Shown here one piece after another: positions 1 to 6,603 of a DNA stretch of 12,108 nt; the stretch's first letter is position 1; each line of letters starts with the position of its first letter. Source of the DNA: Burkholderiales bacterium (GTDB lineage: Bacteria; Pseudomonadota; Gammaproteobacteria; Burkholderiales; Burkholderiaceae_D); assembly GCA_028868455.1 (NCBI GenBank), contig JAGWUK010000035.1:1-12108 (forward strand), written 5' to 3'. A program made the position numbers and the translations under genes. The notes under the pieces are model-generated. The model was not told where the DNA came from. It saw only the letters and a list, made by a program, of their open reading frames with translations, and ran no database searches.

Positions 1-1
1 T

Positions 2-154
2 GACAAATACAACTTCATCGTATATCAACGCGAACCCCGGGCATGCCTAAAAAAGAAGGCATTCCCCATTTCAGTTCCAGGTTTTGTCAATGACGTCCTT
101 CGCTTTTCGCTCAAGGCTACGTCCATTGTCGGAATCAGTACAGAGATAAATTGA
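2..154 (+). CDS. possible C-terminal fragment of a gene cut by the window edge
   Basis: The second plus-strand frame is open from the window edge to a TGA at 152-154, giving 50 residues that begin DKYNFIVYQR and end IVGISTEIN. The composition is protein-like, mixing hydrophobic and charged residues. A plus-strand hairpin with a T-run about 90 bases downstream (243-268) fits the end of a plus-strand transcript. I do not recognise the family. Fifty open codons at an edge can arise by chance, and a minus-strand frame is also partly open here, so this is tentative. Confidence 0.33.
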   Translation, partial: DKYNFIVYQREPRACLKKKAFPISVPGFVNDVLRFSLKATSIVGISTEIN

Positions 155-242
155 ATCTAGTGATCAGACGGCGATGATAGCGTGGTGTGGCTTACAAACA
201 CATAGCATACTGGATAGGTGTATATAAATTTTTCATCCCATA

Positions 243-268
243 TCGCGCTCACTAAGCGCGAAGTTTTT
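243..268 (+). terminator. candidate rho-independent terminator
   Basis: A 7-bp stem TCGCGCT/AGCGCGA closes a 5-base loop (CACTA). It is followed two bases later by five T on the plus strand (264-268). It would end a plus-strand transcript entering from the left. Read on the minus strand it could also slow transcription leaving the GNAT gene, but no good T-run follows on that side. Confidence 0.5.
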
Positions 269-302
269 GAAAATTTGCATATACTCCCCATAATTTAAAA
301 AA

Positions 303-887
303 TCATCGGGATACCGCTGGCATCGCCTGTGCCTGCAATTTTTGCCAGTCGCTCAGCAACAAGCCGTATAAAGCCGTGTCGGAAACCTTGCCCTCAACGA
401 TCCAGCGCTCACGCAACAGGCCTTCGCGAATAAATCCCAGTCTTTCCAGACATCGGGCCGAACCCAGATTATCAGGGTCAATATCGGCTTCGACGCGATT
501 GAGCTGCATGTCGCCAAAGCCGTACGTCAACAATGCGAGCAAGGCTTCGTTCATATAGCCCTGGCCCCAGTGTTGCCGGTCCAGACCATAACCGATTTCG
601 GCGCGGCGGCATTGCTGATTCAGGTTGAACAAGGTGCAAGTCCCGATCAGGGCACGATCCTTTTTGTTTTCCAGGCCCAGCCGCAGGTATTCATCCGCAG
701 CCATGGCCGCTGCGTCGCGCGCAATCATTGAATACGCCTGCTCGATAGAGTCCCAGGGCGCAGCGCTCCAGTATTGGGTAAAGACCGGATCGGCATGCAT
801 TTCCAGCAAGGCTGGCGCGTCTATGCCGCGCAATGGGCGCAGATGCAGCCGGGTGGTTTCAAGTGTGATGTGTTCAAAAGCGGACAT
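303..887 (-). CDS. GNAT family N-acetyltransferase (RimJ/RimL type)
   Basis: The 194-residue product has the layout of the RimJ/RimL branch of the GNAT superfamily, which transfers acetyl from acetyl-CoA to an amino group, often a protein N-terminus. The N-terminal TTRLHLRPLRGID segment is the usual first strand of this branch. The acetyl-CoA binding motif is visible as RQHWGQGYMNEAL in the middle. The C-terminal NLGSARCLERLGFIREG is the typical last helix and strand. The ATG at 887 is preferred over an in-frame TTG at 893 because an AAAGA sequence lies about 8 bases before it. The gene stands alone, with its stop close to the AT-rich left intergenic region. The substrate cannot be read from the sequence; ribosomal protein or small-molecule acetylation are both possible. 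Confidence 0.88.
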   Translation of the reverse strand: MSAFEHITLETTRLHLRPLRGIDAPALLEMHADPVFTQYWSAAPWDSIEQAYSMIARDAAAMAADEYLRLGLENKKDRALIGTCTLFNLNQQCRRAEIGYGLDRQHWGQGYMNEALLALLTYGFGDMQLNRVEADIDPDNLGSARCLERLGFIREGLLRERWIVEGKVSDTALYGLLLSDWQKLQAQAMPAVSR

Positions 888-962
888 AAGCAATCTTTAA
901 AGAAAAAATCTGGCACCAGCGCGACAACAAACAGATTCTTGCGTCGCCGCTGCGGCAATTTA

Positions 963-979
963 ATGGATAAGTCATCCAT
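963..979. repeat. small inverted repeat ATGGAT-N5-ATCCAT
   Basis: A perfect 6-bp inverted repeat with a 5-base centre lies between the GNAT start and the terminator at 980-1012. It could be an operator for the GNAT gene or simply a local hairpin. No other evidence supports a role. Confidence 0.35.
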
Positions 980-1012
980 AAAAAAAGCCGCGATAAGCTA
1001 TCACGGCTTTTT
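980..1012 (-). terminator. rho-independent terminator of the DUF805 gene (bidirectional shape)
   Basis: The arms AAAAAGCCG and CGGCTTTTT, extended by GATA/TATC across one mismatch, enclose a 3-base loop. On the minus strand the stem is followed by a run of T, placed 18 bases after the stop codon of the DUF805 gene. The A and T runs on both sides mean it could work in either direction. Confidence 0.85.
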
Positions 1013-1029
1013 CACCAACGCTGGACAAA

Positions 1030-1359
1030 TCAGGCAGCGATACTGGCTTGTGCCGTTTCAGGTCGCGATTCCTGCGCCAGAAAAACAATCAGCACGATCC
1101 AGCCAATGAAAGGGACAAACATCATCAATTGCCACCAGCCACTGCGATTCGTGTCATGCAAACGGCGCGTAGCAACCGCAATCGAAGGGATAAACGTCAG
1201 CAAAGAAACGAGCCCGCTCAGTTTCGGGCTGACGATGGAAGCAGCCGCACTCAGCAGTATCAGGAAAAGGACAAACCACCAGTATTCCGACCGGCTCGCG
1301 CGACCTTCAAACGTGGCGTATTTATTAAAACAAGTGGTGATTGCGTCTTGAAACGTCAC
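1030..1359 (-). CDS. DUF805 family inner-membrane protein
   Basis: This 109-residue protein matches the DUF805 family (YhaH-like), small inner-membrane proteins of unknown function. The family pattern is visible: an N-terminal segment with CFNKYATFEGRASRSEYWW, three to four hydrophobic stretches, the conserved ATRRLHDTNRSGWW between membrane segments, and a final hydrophobic helix near PFIGWIVLIVFL. The start is a GTG at 1359, chosen because AAGGAG lies six bases upstream, an excellent ribosome binding site. Length is normal for the family. It is monocistronic, ended by the hairpin at 980-1012. No function is known from the sequence. Confidence 0.9.
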   Translation of the reverse strand: MTFQDAITTCFNKYATFEGRASRSEYWWFVLFLILLSAAASIVSPKLSGLVSLLTFIPSIAVATRRLHDTNRSGWWQLMMFVPFIGWIVLIVFLAQESRPETAQASIAA

Positions 1360-1498
1360 AGTGCTCTCCTTGGAGTAAATGTTGCTGCCAATGACTAAAA
1401 ACTCAGGTCTTGTTGAAAATGATGCGCTTTAATGCGCGTCGTCGTATCACGCAATCTATCCGCGATGCAAACACGCATCCGGGGGAATGCATGCGGCG

Positions 1499-1529
1499 AT
1501 TGTAATCTGTACAAGAGCCAGATTGTCAA
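1499..1529 (-). promoter_or_regulatory. weak candidate sigma-70 promoter for the DUF805 gene
   Basis: On the minus strand a perfect TTGACA (1524-1529) is followed after 19 bases by TACAAT (1499-1504), five of six bases of the consensus. The spacing is longer than ideal. It would give a leader of about 130 bases before the GTG at 1359. The stretch 1360-1596 otherwise holds nothing I recognise. Confidence 0.35.
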
Positions 1530-1596
1530 AAGTTTTTCGCCACGTGAAAGTATATTTACATTACCGTCCCGATTCGTCGATGACAGACACAGGCAA

Positions 1597-1961
1597 TCAG
1601 AACGTCATCAAAGCAAGCATTGCTTCGTTTGCCATCGGCAATAAACCCTGACGCAATGCCTCGACAGCGGGCTTATTGTTTTCCAGTAATTTGCTATACA
1701 AAAAATAGCTTTCGCCAAAATCTCTTTTCTCCATATCCTTAGCGACCAGAACCTGCCCATTTTTGTCCTCCAGGACCGTTTCCACTTTAATGACCGATTG
1801 AAAACTGGATGTCACATCTTGAGCACCGTAACCGGTCTTAATGCGGTGTCGTGACCAGGTCATATATTCAGCCAGCGATGTCGACGGCCAGTATTGATCT
1901 GCTTAGTTCAGCGCCGCCAGCACGACAGAATCAGGCGAAAAAAGGAGGGCGAATATAGCAT
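1597..1961 (-). pseudogene. probable decayed gene for a small exported or lipoprotein; intact C-terminal ORF at 1597-1863
   Basis: An open frame of 88 residues runs from an ATG at 1863 to the TGA at 1597, ending PMANEAMLALMTF. No ribosome binding site precedes this ATG. The frame stays protein-like further upstream (ADQYWPSTSLAEY) until a TAA at 1903-1905. Before that stop it reads VVLAALN, a signal-peptide core. In the neighbouring frame an ATG at 1961 begins MLYSPSFFRLIL. Joining the two across a one-base shift near 1925 gives a convincing export signal, MLYSPSFFRLIL-VVLAALN, followed by the TAA and the long C-terminal part. This suggests a gene broken by a frameshift and a nonsense codon. 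The C-terminal half (strand-rich, then a helix around NNKPAVEALRQGL) is vaguely like ABC-transport auxiliary lipoproteins, a weak impression only. Alternatively 1597-1863 is a real small gene with a poor start. Confidence 0.45.
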
Positions 1962-2065
1962 ATTATTTTAATAAGCAAAAATTGCAATAAAGAATTATTT
2001 CTTAAAATCAATAACTTAGCACCAATTTTCGGCAGAATTTTGTCGGAAAAGTATCAATTGACGAT

Positions 2066-2704
2066 TCAGTCCATATTCTTAAAACCACTGAACAAACTCA
2101 ATCCGGCTGCCAGAATCAGGACCAATCCGACCGCCCGTGCCAGCCACAGATTTGCACGCGGACGATCCTGCAAGGCCGACTGCGCCTGTACCACCAACAT
2201 GGCAAGCGCACCATATACCGCGATTTGCACAGCGGCCGTAATCAGGCTTAATTCGGCCGCTTGCCGCCACACAGATCCGCGACTGACGTGGACGAATTGC
2301 GGGAAAATGGCAAGCATGAAAACATAGGCTTTTGGATTCAGTAAACATGTGGCCATCGCACCGCCAAAGCTTTGCAATGGCGTAGCGCAACCCTTGCCTG
2401 CTTGTGGCGCCGCGATACAAGTAGCACGCAACAAAGTCCAGCCAGTCCAGGCGATGTACGCGGCACCGGCGACCAGCATCGACATCAGCGCCGCTGGCAT
2501 CATTTTTAGCAAGACGCTGATGCCGCTGGCGGCAATCAGCATGTGGCAAATGCCTCCGGACACGATCCCGGCAACAGCAGCAAGACCAGCCCGATGTCCG
2601 CCCGCCATGCTGGAACCCATGACAAAAGCCATATCCATGCCTGGCAACAAGATCACGCCGGATACCACCAAAAAATACAACCACAAGGTAGGCGTATCAA
2701 CCAT
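2066..2704 (-). CDS. LysE/RhtB family amino-acid exporter
   Basis: This 212-residue membrane protein belongs to the LysE/RhtB translocator family, which exports amino acids or related metabolites by proton antiport. About six hydrophobic segments are present. Family landmarks are the early LPGMDMAFVMGSSMAGGHRAG segment and the central LLNPKAYVFMLAIFPQF, matching the usual NPKA...F.PQF. The ATG at 2704 is preferred over a longer in-frame start because AGGAG lies seven bases upstream. Choosing it gives an 8-base overlap with the preceding gene (ATG...TGA at 2697-2704), the hallmark of translational coupling. The upstream partner is the DUF1579-like gene, so both are probably expressed together and under the divergent WYL regulator. 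The substrate is unknown. Confidence 0.9.
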   Translation of the reverse strand: MVDTPTLWLYFLVVSGVILLPGMDMAFVMGSSMAGGHRAGLAAVAGIVSGGICHMLIAASGISVLLKMMPAALMSMLVAGAAYIAWTGWTLLRATCIAAPQAGKGCATPLQSFGGAMATCLLNPKAYVFMLAIFPQFVHVSRGSVWRQAAELSLITAAVQIAVYGALAMLVVQAQSALQDRPRANLWLARAVGLVLILAAGLSLFSGFKNMD

Positions 2705-3245
2705 GGCAGCTCTCCTGGCAGGTCGCATTGAGCTGCCCTGTCACGTCGGACGCGCAAGCCTGAAAATCCATGATCCAGTTCGTTTCCCAACTGTGACCGC
2801 CATCGCTGGAAAACGCCTGCTCCCAACGCGGGTTCGGGCTATGGATGCGCGACCACACAAAACGCACACGTATTGCTTCGCCATCAAAAACATCGTCGCC
2901 ATAAAAGCTACCGCAGTCACCGTTAAATTCACCAACGACCGGTGGCTGCAAAACCACACTTTGATTGTCGACCCAGTAAATACTCCACTGCCGGCTTTGC
3001 GGGTCGAACAAGCGCAAAGACATGCCGATGAAGCCAGGGCGATGCGCGCTGCGAAACTCATCCTGATTGCCTGCGCCGCCAAGAATGGGCTGGCAGCGAC
3101 TCGTCGCTGAAAACGACTCCCAAGTGGAGCAGGCTTGTAGCCGATGTGTCAGGCGGCGATTCTGAACAATCCAGTTTCCGGTCAAAAAATCAAAATCGCG
3201 GGCGCCATTGGTTGCGGCATTGTTGGGGGCTATTGCGGGTTCCAT
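2697..3245 (-). CDS. DUF1579-like protein
   Basis: The 182-residue product resembles the DUF1579-type soluble beta-barrel family. It starts with DFDFLTGNWIVQNRRL, continues with LFDPQSRQWSIYWVD and PPVVGEFNG, and ends with PRWEQAFSSDGGHSWETNW, a motif series I recognise from that family. The biochemical role of these proteins is not established; lipocalin-like ligand binding is plausible. There is no signal peptide, so it is probably cytoplasmic. The start at 3245 has AAGGA six bases upstream. Its stop overlaps the exporter start by eight bases. It is read divergently from the WYL regulator with a 94-base gap between start codons, a strong hint that it is the regulator's target. Confidence 0.72.
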   Translation of the reverse strand: MEPAIAPNNAATNGARDFDFLTGNWIVQNRRLTHRLQACSTWESFSATSRCQPILGGAGNQDEFRSAHRPGFIGMSLRLFDPQSRQWSIYWVDNQSVVLQPPVVGEFNGDCGSFYGDDVFDGEAIRVRFVWSRIHSPNPRWEQAFSSDGGHSWETNWIMDFQACASDVTGQLNATCQESCHG

Positions 3246-3339
3246 TGCTTTTCCTTAAGTTGGAGTGGATGTTGCCTTCAACGTCAATGTAAATTGGATA
3301 CAGGTCAATATCTGTCCTGATTCGGCATATGATGGCGAG
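3246..3339. promoter_or_regulatory. divergent promoter region between DUF1579-like gene and WYL regulator
   Basis: This 94-base space must hold promoters for both divergent genes. It contains two direct copies of GTCAAT (3283-3288 and 3304-3309), exactly 21 bases apart, about two helical turns. On the minus strand these read ATTGAC and include TTGAC -35-like cores. An ACAG-N8-CTGT imperfect palindrome overlaps the second copy (around 3300-3315). No convincing -10 box could be assigned to either direction. Confidence 0.4.
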
Positions 3340-4299
3340 ATGGATAATCCGACTACCCGCCTGCTGAGTTTGCTGGAACTGTTGCAAAGTCACGGCCTGA
3401 CCAGTGGCGCAGAACTGGCACGCAAGCTGGCGATCACGCCGCGCACACTACGCCGCTATATAGCGCATCTGGAAGCGCTGGGCATTCCCGTTGCAGCGGA
3501 ACGCGGGCGCGATGGCGGATATCGTCTGATGCAAGGCTACAAATTACCACCCATGATGTTCAGTAACGACGAAGCAATGGCGCTGGCATTGGGCTTGGTC
3601 GCGAGCAGGCATCTGGGGCTTACCGCATCTGCGCCTGCTGGGGCCAGTGCATTGTCCAAACTCGAACGCGTCATGCCGGAAGCATTACGCCAAAACGTGC
3701 GGGCGGTGCATGCGACGGTGGCATTGGATATGGCGGCGACCCATGTCCGCAGCAATGCCGATGTCCTGGCGACGATCAGCCATGGCGCACAGAAGCAGCA
3801 AAGTCTGCGCCTCAGTTATCGGTCACAGACGGGCACAGAAACCGGGCGGAATATCGATCCTTACGGTCTGGCATATCTGGAAGGAAAATGGTACGTGGTC
3901 GCGTTTTGTCACTTGCGGCAGGCGCAGCGCGCATTTCGTCTCGACAGAATTCAGTCCGCAACCCTGCTCCCTGCCAGCTTCGGCAAACCAGCCGATTTCG
4001 ATGCACTTACGTATATGACGGATGCCATCGCCAGTCTGCCGCGCACGTTTAGCGCACGCATCCTGCTACACGCCGATCTGGCGCAGGCGAGCAGAGCCAT
4101 CCACCCGACCCTGGGCATATTGCAAGCGATACCGGACGGTGTTTTACTGCATTGTCAGGCTGACGATCTGGACTGGATGGCAAGAGAATTGGCGCGACTA
4201 CCGTTCCGCTTCTCGATTCAGGCACCGCAAGCGCTGGCCGATGCCTTGCAAAAGCATGCGCAACTGTTGCTGGCACAGCTGCATACCACGCACAATTAA
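3340..4299 (+). CDS. YafY-type HTH and WYL-domain transcriptional regulator
   Basis: This 319-residue protein has an N-terminal winged helix of the HTH_11/DeoR type (TTRLLSLLELLQSHGLTSGAELARKLAITPRTLRRYIAHLEALG, residues about 5-50) and a central WYL domain (EGKWYVVAFCHLRQAQRAFRLDRI, about residues 185-210). WYL domains bind effectors, in some cases nucleic acid, and control the attached DNA-binding domain. A longer reading from 3265 is rejected because its first 25 residues are not family-like. The ATG at 3340 directly precedes the family's normal start, though its ribosome binding site (GGCGAG) is weak. It is divergent from the DUF1579-like/LysE pair. By the usual rule for such layouts it probably controls that pair and itself. 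The effector cannot be inferred. Confidence 0.9.
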   Translation: MDNPTTRLLSLLELLQSHGLTSGAELARKLAITPRTLRRYIAHLEALGIPVAAERGRDGGYRLMQGYKLPPMMFSNDEAMALALGLVASRHLGLTASAPAGASALSKLERVMPEALRQNVRAVHATVALDMAATHVRSNADVLATISHGAQKQQSLRLSYRSQTGTETGRNIDPYGLAYLEGKWYVVAFCHLRQAQRAFRLDRIQSATLLPASFGKPADFDALTYMTDAIASLPRTFSARILLHADLAQASRAIHPTLGILQAIPDGVLLHCQADDLDWMARELARLPFRFSIQAPQALADALQKHAQLLLAQLHTTHN

Positions 4300-4509
4300 C
4301 AGACTTTTTTGCCCATTTTCCTTTGGCGCGGCGCGCTCGGCATGTCCTGCCGAAATGGACAATTTCGTGTAGTCTGTTTCCTTTCTTTCCTCTTAGGATG
4401 GACGAAAAATCGTATCGGCGTGGCATGGCGACGAAGTCAGTACCAATCAATGTACGACCGGGAGTCATAACGCGGCTGGGACGATTTTGCGTACGTCCAA
4501 CTTTTCCGC

Positions 4510-5406
4510 ATGATAGTAAATAAAGCACCTTTTTCCACGTACCTGAAACTCATTTGTGTCGCCTTATTCTGGGGTGGCACCTTTATCGCGGGGCGCCTGG
4601 TAGCAAAGGAAATTCCACATATGATTGCGGCGACCATCCGCTTCATGGTCGCCAGCGCATTACTGATTCCTCTGGCCTGGAAACTGGAAGGTGGCTTGCC
4701 CAGACTCAACCGGCAACAGATGCATGCGACGTTTGCTCTTGGCGCTACTGGTATTTTTCTGTACAACATTTGTTTTTTCTCGGCATTGGAACGCATGCCA
4801 GCCGGGCGCACAGCCTTGTTTGTCGCCTTAAATCCTATTGTGACAGCACTGGCGCTGGCTGTCCTGTTCCGTGAAAAATTGGGCAAGACGCGCTGGCTGG
4901 GAATCGCCATCGCATTTCTCGGTGCGGCGATCGTGATCACGCGCGGCGACCTGCTTGGCGCGGTCCATGATTTGTCGCAATCCGTGGGCAAAGGTGAATT
5001 ACTGATGCTCACCGCCATCTGTGGCTGGGCGGCCTACACCATCCTCGGACGACACGCTCTGAAGGGACTTTCCCCGATTGCTGCGACAACCTATGCATCA
5101 CTGTGGGGTCTGCTATTGCTGGCCTGCGGCGCTGTCACTGAGTTGCCACGACTGGAGCTCAGCCATCTGACCTGGCCAGTACTGGGAGCACTGACGTATC
5201 TCGGTGCATTTGGCACGGTGATTGGCTTTGTCTGGTATTACGAAGGCGTCAAGAGCATAGGCCCGAGCCGCACTGCCGTGTTTAACAATCTGGTGCCGGT
5301 TTTCGGTATCAGCCTGGGCGCTTTGTTACTTGGAGAGCAAGTGCTAACTTCAATGATCGTTGGAGGCTTGCTGGTCATCGCTGGCGTATCGCTGACCAAC
5401 CGCTAA
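4510..5406 (+). CDS. EamA/DMR family permease (two EamA domains)
   Basis: This 298-residue integral membrane protein of the drug/metabolite transporter superfamily contains two EamA repeats of about five helices each. The first begins LKLICVALFWGGTFIAGRL. It contains the ALERMPAGRTALFVALNPIVTALALAVLFREKL segment typical of the repeat end. The second begins GELLMLTAICGWAAYTILGRH and ends with GPSRTAVFNNLVPVFGISLGALLLGEQVL. Length is normal. Members export or import amino acids, nucleotide precursors or other metabolites, and the substrate is not predictable here. The ATG at 4510 lacks a clear Shine-Dalgarno sequence. It follows the regulator gene by 210 bases on the same strand but probably has its own promoter. 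The 4300-4509 gap has a small CGGCA/TGCCG hairpin near 4337-4352 and nothing else recognisable. Confidence 0.9.
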   Translation: MIVNKAPFSTYLKLICVALFWGGTFIAGRLVAKEIPHMIAATIRFMVASALLIPLAWKLEGGLPRLNRQQMHATFALGATGIFLYNICFFSALERMPAGRTALFVALNPIVTALALAVLFREKLGKTRWLGIAIAFLGAAIVITRGDLLGAVHDLSQSVGKGELLMLTAICGWAAYTILGRHALKGLSPIAATTYASLWGLLLLACGAVTELPRLELSHLTWPVLGALTYLGAFGTVIGFVWYYEGVKSIGPSRTAVFNNLVPVFGISLGALLLGEQVLTSMIVGGLLVIAGVSLTNR

Positions 5407-5412
5407 ATGCAA

Positions 5413-5465
5413 CGCCTGCACGGCAATGTGTGCCGTGCAGGCGCCGTACCACCGGTGCCTGCACG
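5413..5465. repeat. two overlapping, mutually exclusive GC-rich hairpins
   Basis: A perfect 13-bp stem pairs 5413-5425 with 5431-5443 around a 5-base loop. The same right arm can instead pair further right: 5434-5446 with 5453-5465, 12 Watson-Crick pairs and one G-T pair around a 6-base loop. The shared motif is GCCTGCAC, present at 5414 and 5457 and inverted at 5435-5442. The element lies just after the permease stop, in the gap between convergent genes. No T-run follows either stem. It could be a terminator, a transcript stabiliser or a dispersed palindromic repeat. Confidence 0.75.
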
Positions 5466-5503
5466 CGTTATTGCGATTGCCTTCATGGCTATTTTTGCTG
5501 TCA

Positions 5504-5863
5504 TCAGGGCGCTACTCTATTGATGACTTTCTTCAATTTCATGATGCCACCAGTCATCTGCCGTGACACGTCGGCATATGCCGACGTGTTTAAAGCGTGC
5601 TCGGCGTCGCTATATCGACCGGCGTTGATCAGACCGGCCAGCTTGACTGCTTCGCGATGAAATTGCTCGTGTGTTTTCACGAGTTGCGCAAATTCAGGCA
5701 AATGCGCATTGTCCTTCTTGCCTTCACCATCGATCCAGTTCCCGATTTCGCAACAATGCGTATTGCCAATTAACTCAACATCCATCCGCGATTTTTTTGC
5801 AATCGCCGCCCGAAACTTCACCTTCCATTCAGCATGCTTGCCAATGGCTGATTCAATATCCAT
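5504..5863 (-). CDS. stand-alone CZB (chemoreceptor zinc-binding) domain protein
   Basis: The 119-residue protein consists of little more than a CZB domain, a four-helix bundle normally attached to chemoreceptors or diguanylate cyclases. Expected zinc ligands are visible: His10 in IGKHAEWK, Cys38 in CCEIGNW, and His65 and His69 in THEQFH. CZB domains hold zinc through three His and one Cys, and in studied cases respond to zinc or to hypochlorous acid through that Cys. There is no signal peptide, membrane helix or output domain, so a partner protein is needed. The start at 5863 has AGGAG six bases upstream. It lies 67 bases after the AhpD-like gene on the same strand. An extra adjacent Cys37 is unusual. 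Confidence 0.87.
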   Translation of the reverse strand: MDIESAIGKHAEWKVKFRAAIAKKSRMDVELIGNTHCCEIGNWIDGEGKKDNAHLPEFAQLVKTHEQFHREAVKLAGLINAGRYSDAEHALNTSAYADVSRQMTGGIMKLKKVINRVAP

Positions 5864-5898
5864 GTTCTTCTCCTGTTACAAAAACCGCTGATCTGTTG

Positions 5899-5923
5899 CG
5901 CAAGGGCGTGTCGCTTCCTTGCG
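5899..5923. repeat. intercistronic hairpin CGCAAGG/CCTTGCG
   Basis: A perfect 7-bp inverted repeat with an 11-base loop lies between the AhpD-like gene and the CZB gene. No T-run follows on the minus strand. It may mark a processing or partial termination site between the two genes, or a weak terminator of the upstream gene. Confidence 0.45.
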
Positions 5924-5930
5924 GTAAGCA

Positions 5931-6488
5931 TTACTTCACGAATCGCACATTTGCTTTGGGGAAATCGACATCCGTTCTGGTGACATTGTTGACGTAATTG
6001 GTCAGCACGTTGATAGCGACGTTTAGGACAATTTCGATGATTTCGGTTTCAGCAAAACCGGCTTCGCGCACTTTGCTCAAGGTGGCGTCGCTGACATGGC
6101 CGTGCTTATCAGCAACTTCATATGCAAACTGCAAAGCCGCATTGGTTTTGGATTCAGCAGCATACGGGGATGGAAGCGCGCGGGCGGCTTCGATCTCGGC
6201 GTCACTTAGCTTGGCCAGATTCTTGCCAAGATATGTATGCGCAGCAAGGCAATATTCGCAGCCATTGTATTCAGCGACAGTCAGGGCAATCTGTTCACGC
6301 AACTTGTTGCTCAGGGCACCTTTCCCCAGTGCAGCATTGAACGACAAATACCCTTCCAGCGCGGCTGGGCTATGGCTCATCACGCGCATTAAGTTTGGCA
6401 CCATGCCAAGTTGTTGATTGACGCCTGCCAGCAAAGGCTGAGAAGCGACCGGGGATTGCTCTATTGCAGGGATAATAAGACGGGACAT
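5931..6488 (-). CDS. carboxymuconolactone decarboxylase family protein, AhpD-like peroxidase-related
   Basis: This 185-residue protein belongs to the CMD/AhpD fold family. The redox motif CEYCLAAH (Cys77, Cys80, His84) matches the CxxC-x3-H of AhpD. Glu65 lies 12 residues before the first Cys, as in the AhpD proton relay. Many such proteins are annotated as peroxidase-related enzymes that reduce hydroperoxides or act as thiol adaptors. No signal peptide is seen, so it is cytoplasmic. The N-terminal SRLIIPAIEQSP and the GMVPNLMRVMSHSPAALEGYL segment are typical of the longer branch of the family. The start at 6488 has GGAG six bases upstream. The gene precedes the CZB gene in the same direction. 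Its upstream region carries two inverted repeats. The exact substrate is unknown. Confidence 0.9.
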   Translation of the reverse strand: MSRLIIPAIEQSPVASQPLLAGVNQQLGMVPNLMRVMSHSPAALEGYLSFNAALGKGALSNKLREQIALTVAEYNGCEYCLAAHTYLGKNLAKLSDAEIEAARALPSPYAAESKTNAALQFAYEVADKHGHVSDATLSKVREAGFAETEIIEIVLNVAINVLTNYVNNVTRTDVDFPKANVRFVK

Positions 6489-6526
6489 GTGCTACTCCAT
6501 TCAGAAATCAGGTTAAAAATATTTGG

Positions 6527-6552
6527 ATTCGCATTATTTGCCTGGTGCGAAT
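6527..6552. promoter_or_regulatory. inverted repeat ATTCGCA-N12-TGCGAAT upstream of the AhpD-like gene
   Basis: Two perfect 7-base arms are separated by 12 bases and lie 39-64 bases before the start codon at 6488. The spacing fits a dimeric regulator's operator, or a hairpin in the leader RNA. No regulator gene lies adjacent. Confidence 0.45.
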
Positions 6553-6603
6553 ACAGTTACTTTGCCGCATTTCTTAAATTTGAAGAATAGCCGTCTTATG
6601 CAA

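Noticed and set aside
42..63. ATGCC/GGCAT inverted repeat around an A-rich loop
   Set aside because: Only 5 bp with a 10-base loop and no T-run; it lies inside the possible partial reading frame.
1941..1951. Perfect AAGGAGG-like sequence on the plus strand
   Set aside because: No start codon follows at a suitable distance on that strand, and no plus-strand gene is present.
2349..3110. A 253-codon plus-strand open frame
   Set aside because: It lies antisense to the LysE exporter and DUF1579-like genes, both of which have clear family motifs and ribosome binding sites; its own translation looks like no known family.
4323..4523. Small plus-strand ORF of 66 codons before the permease
   Set aside because: Basic, low-quality composition, overlaps the permease start, and has no ribosome binding site.
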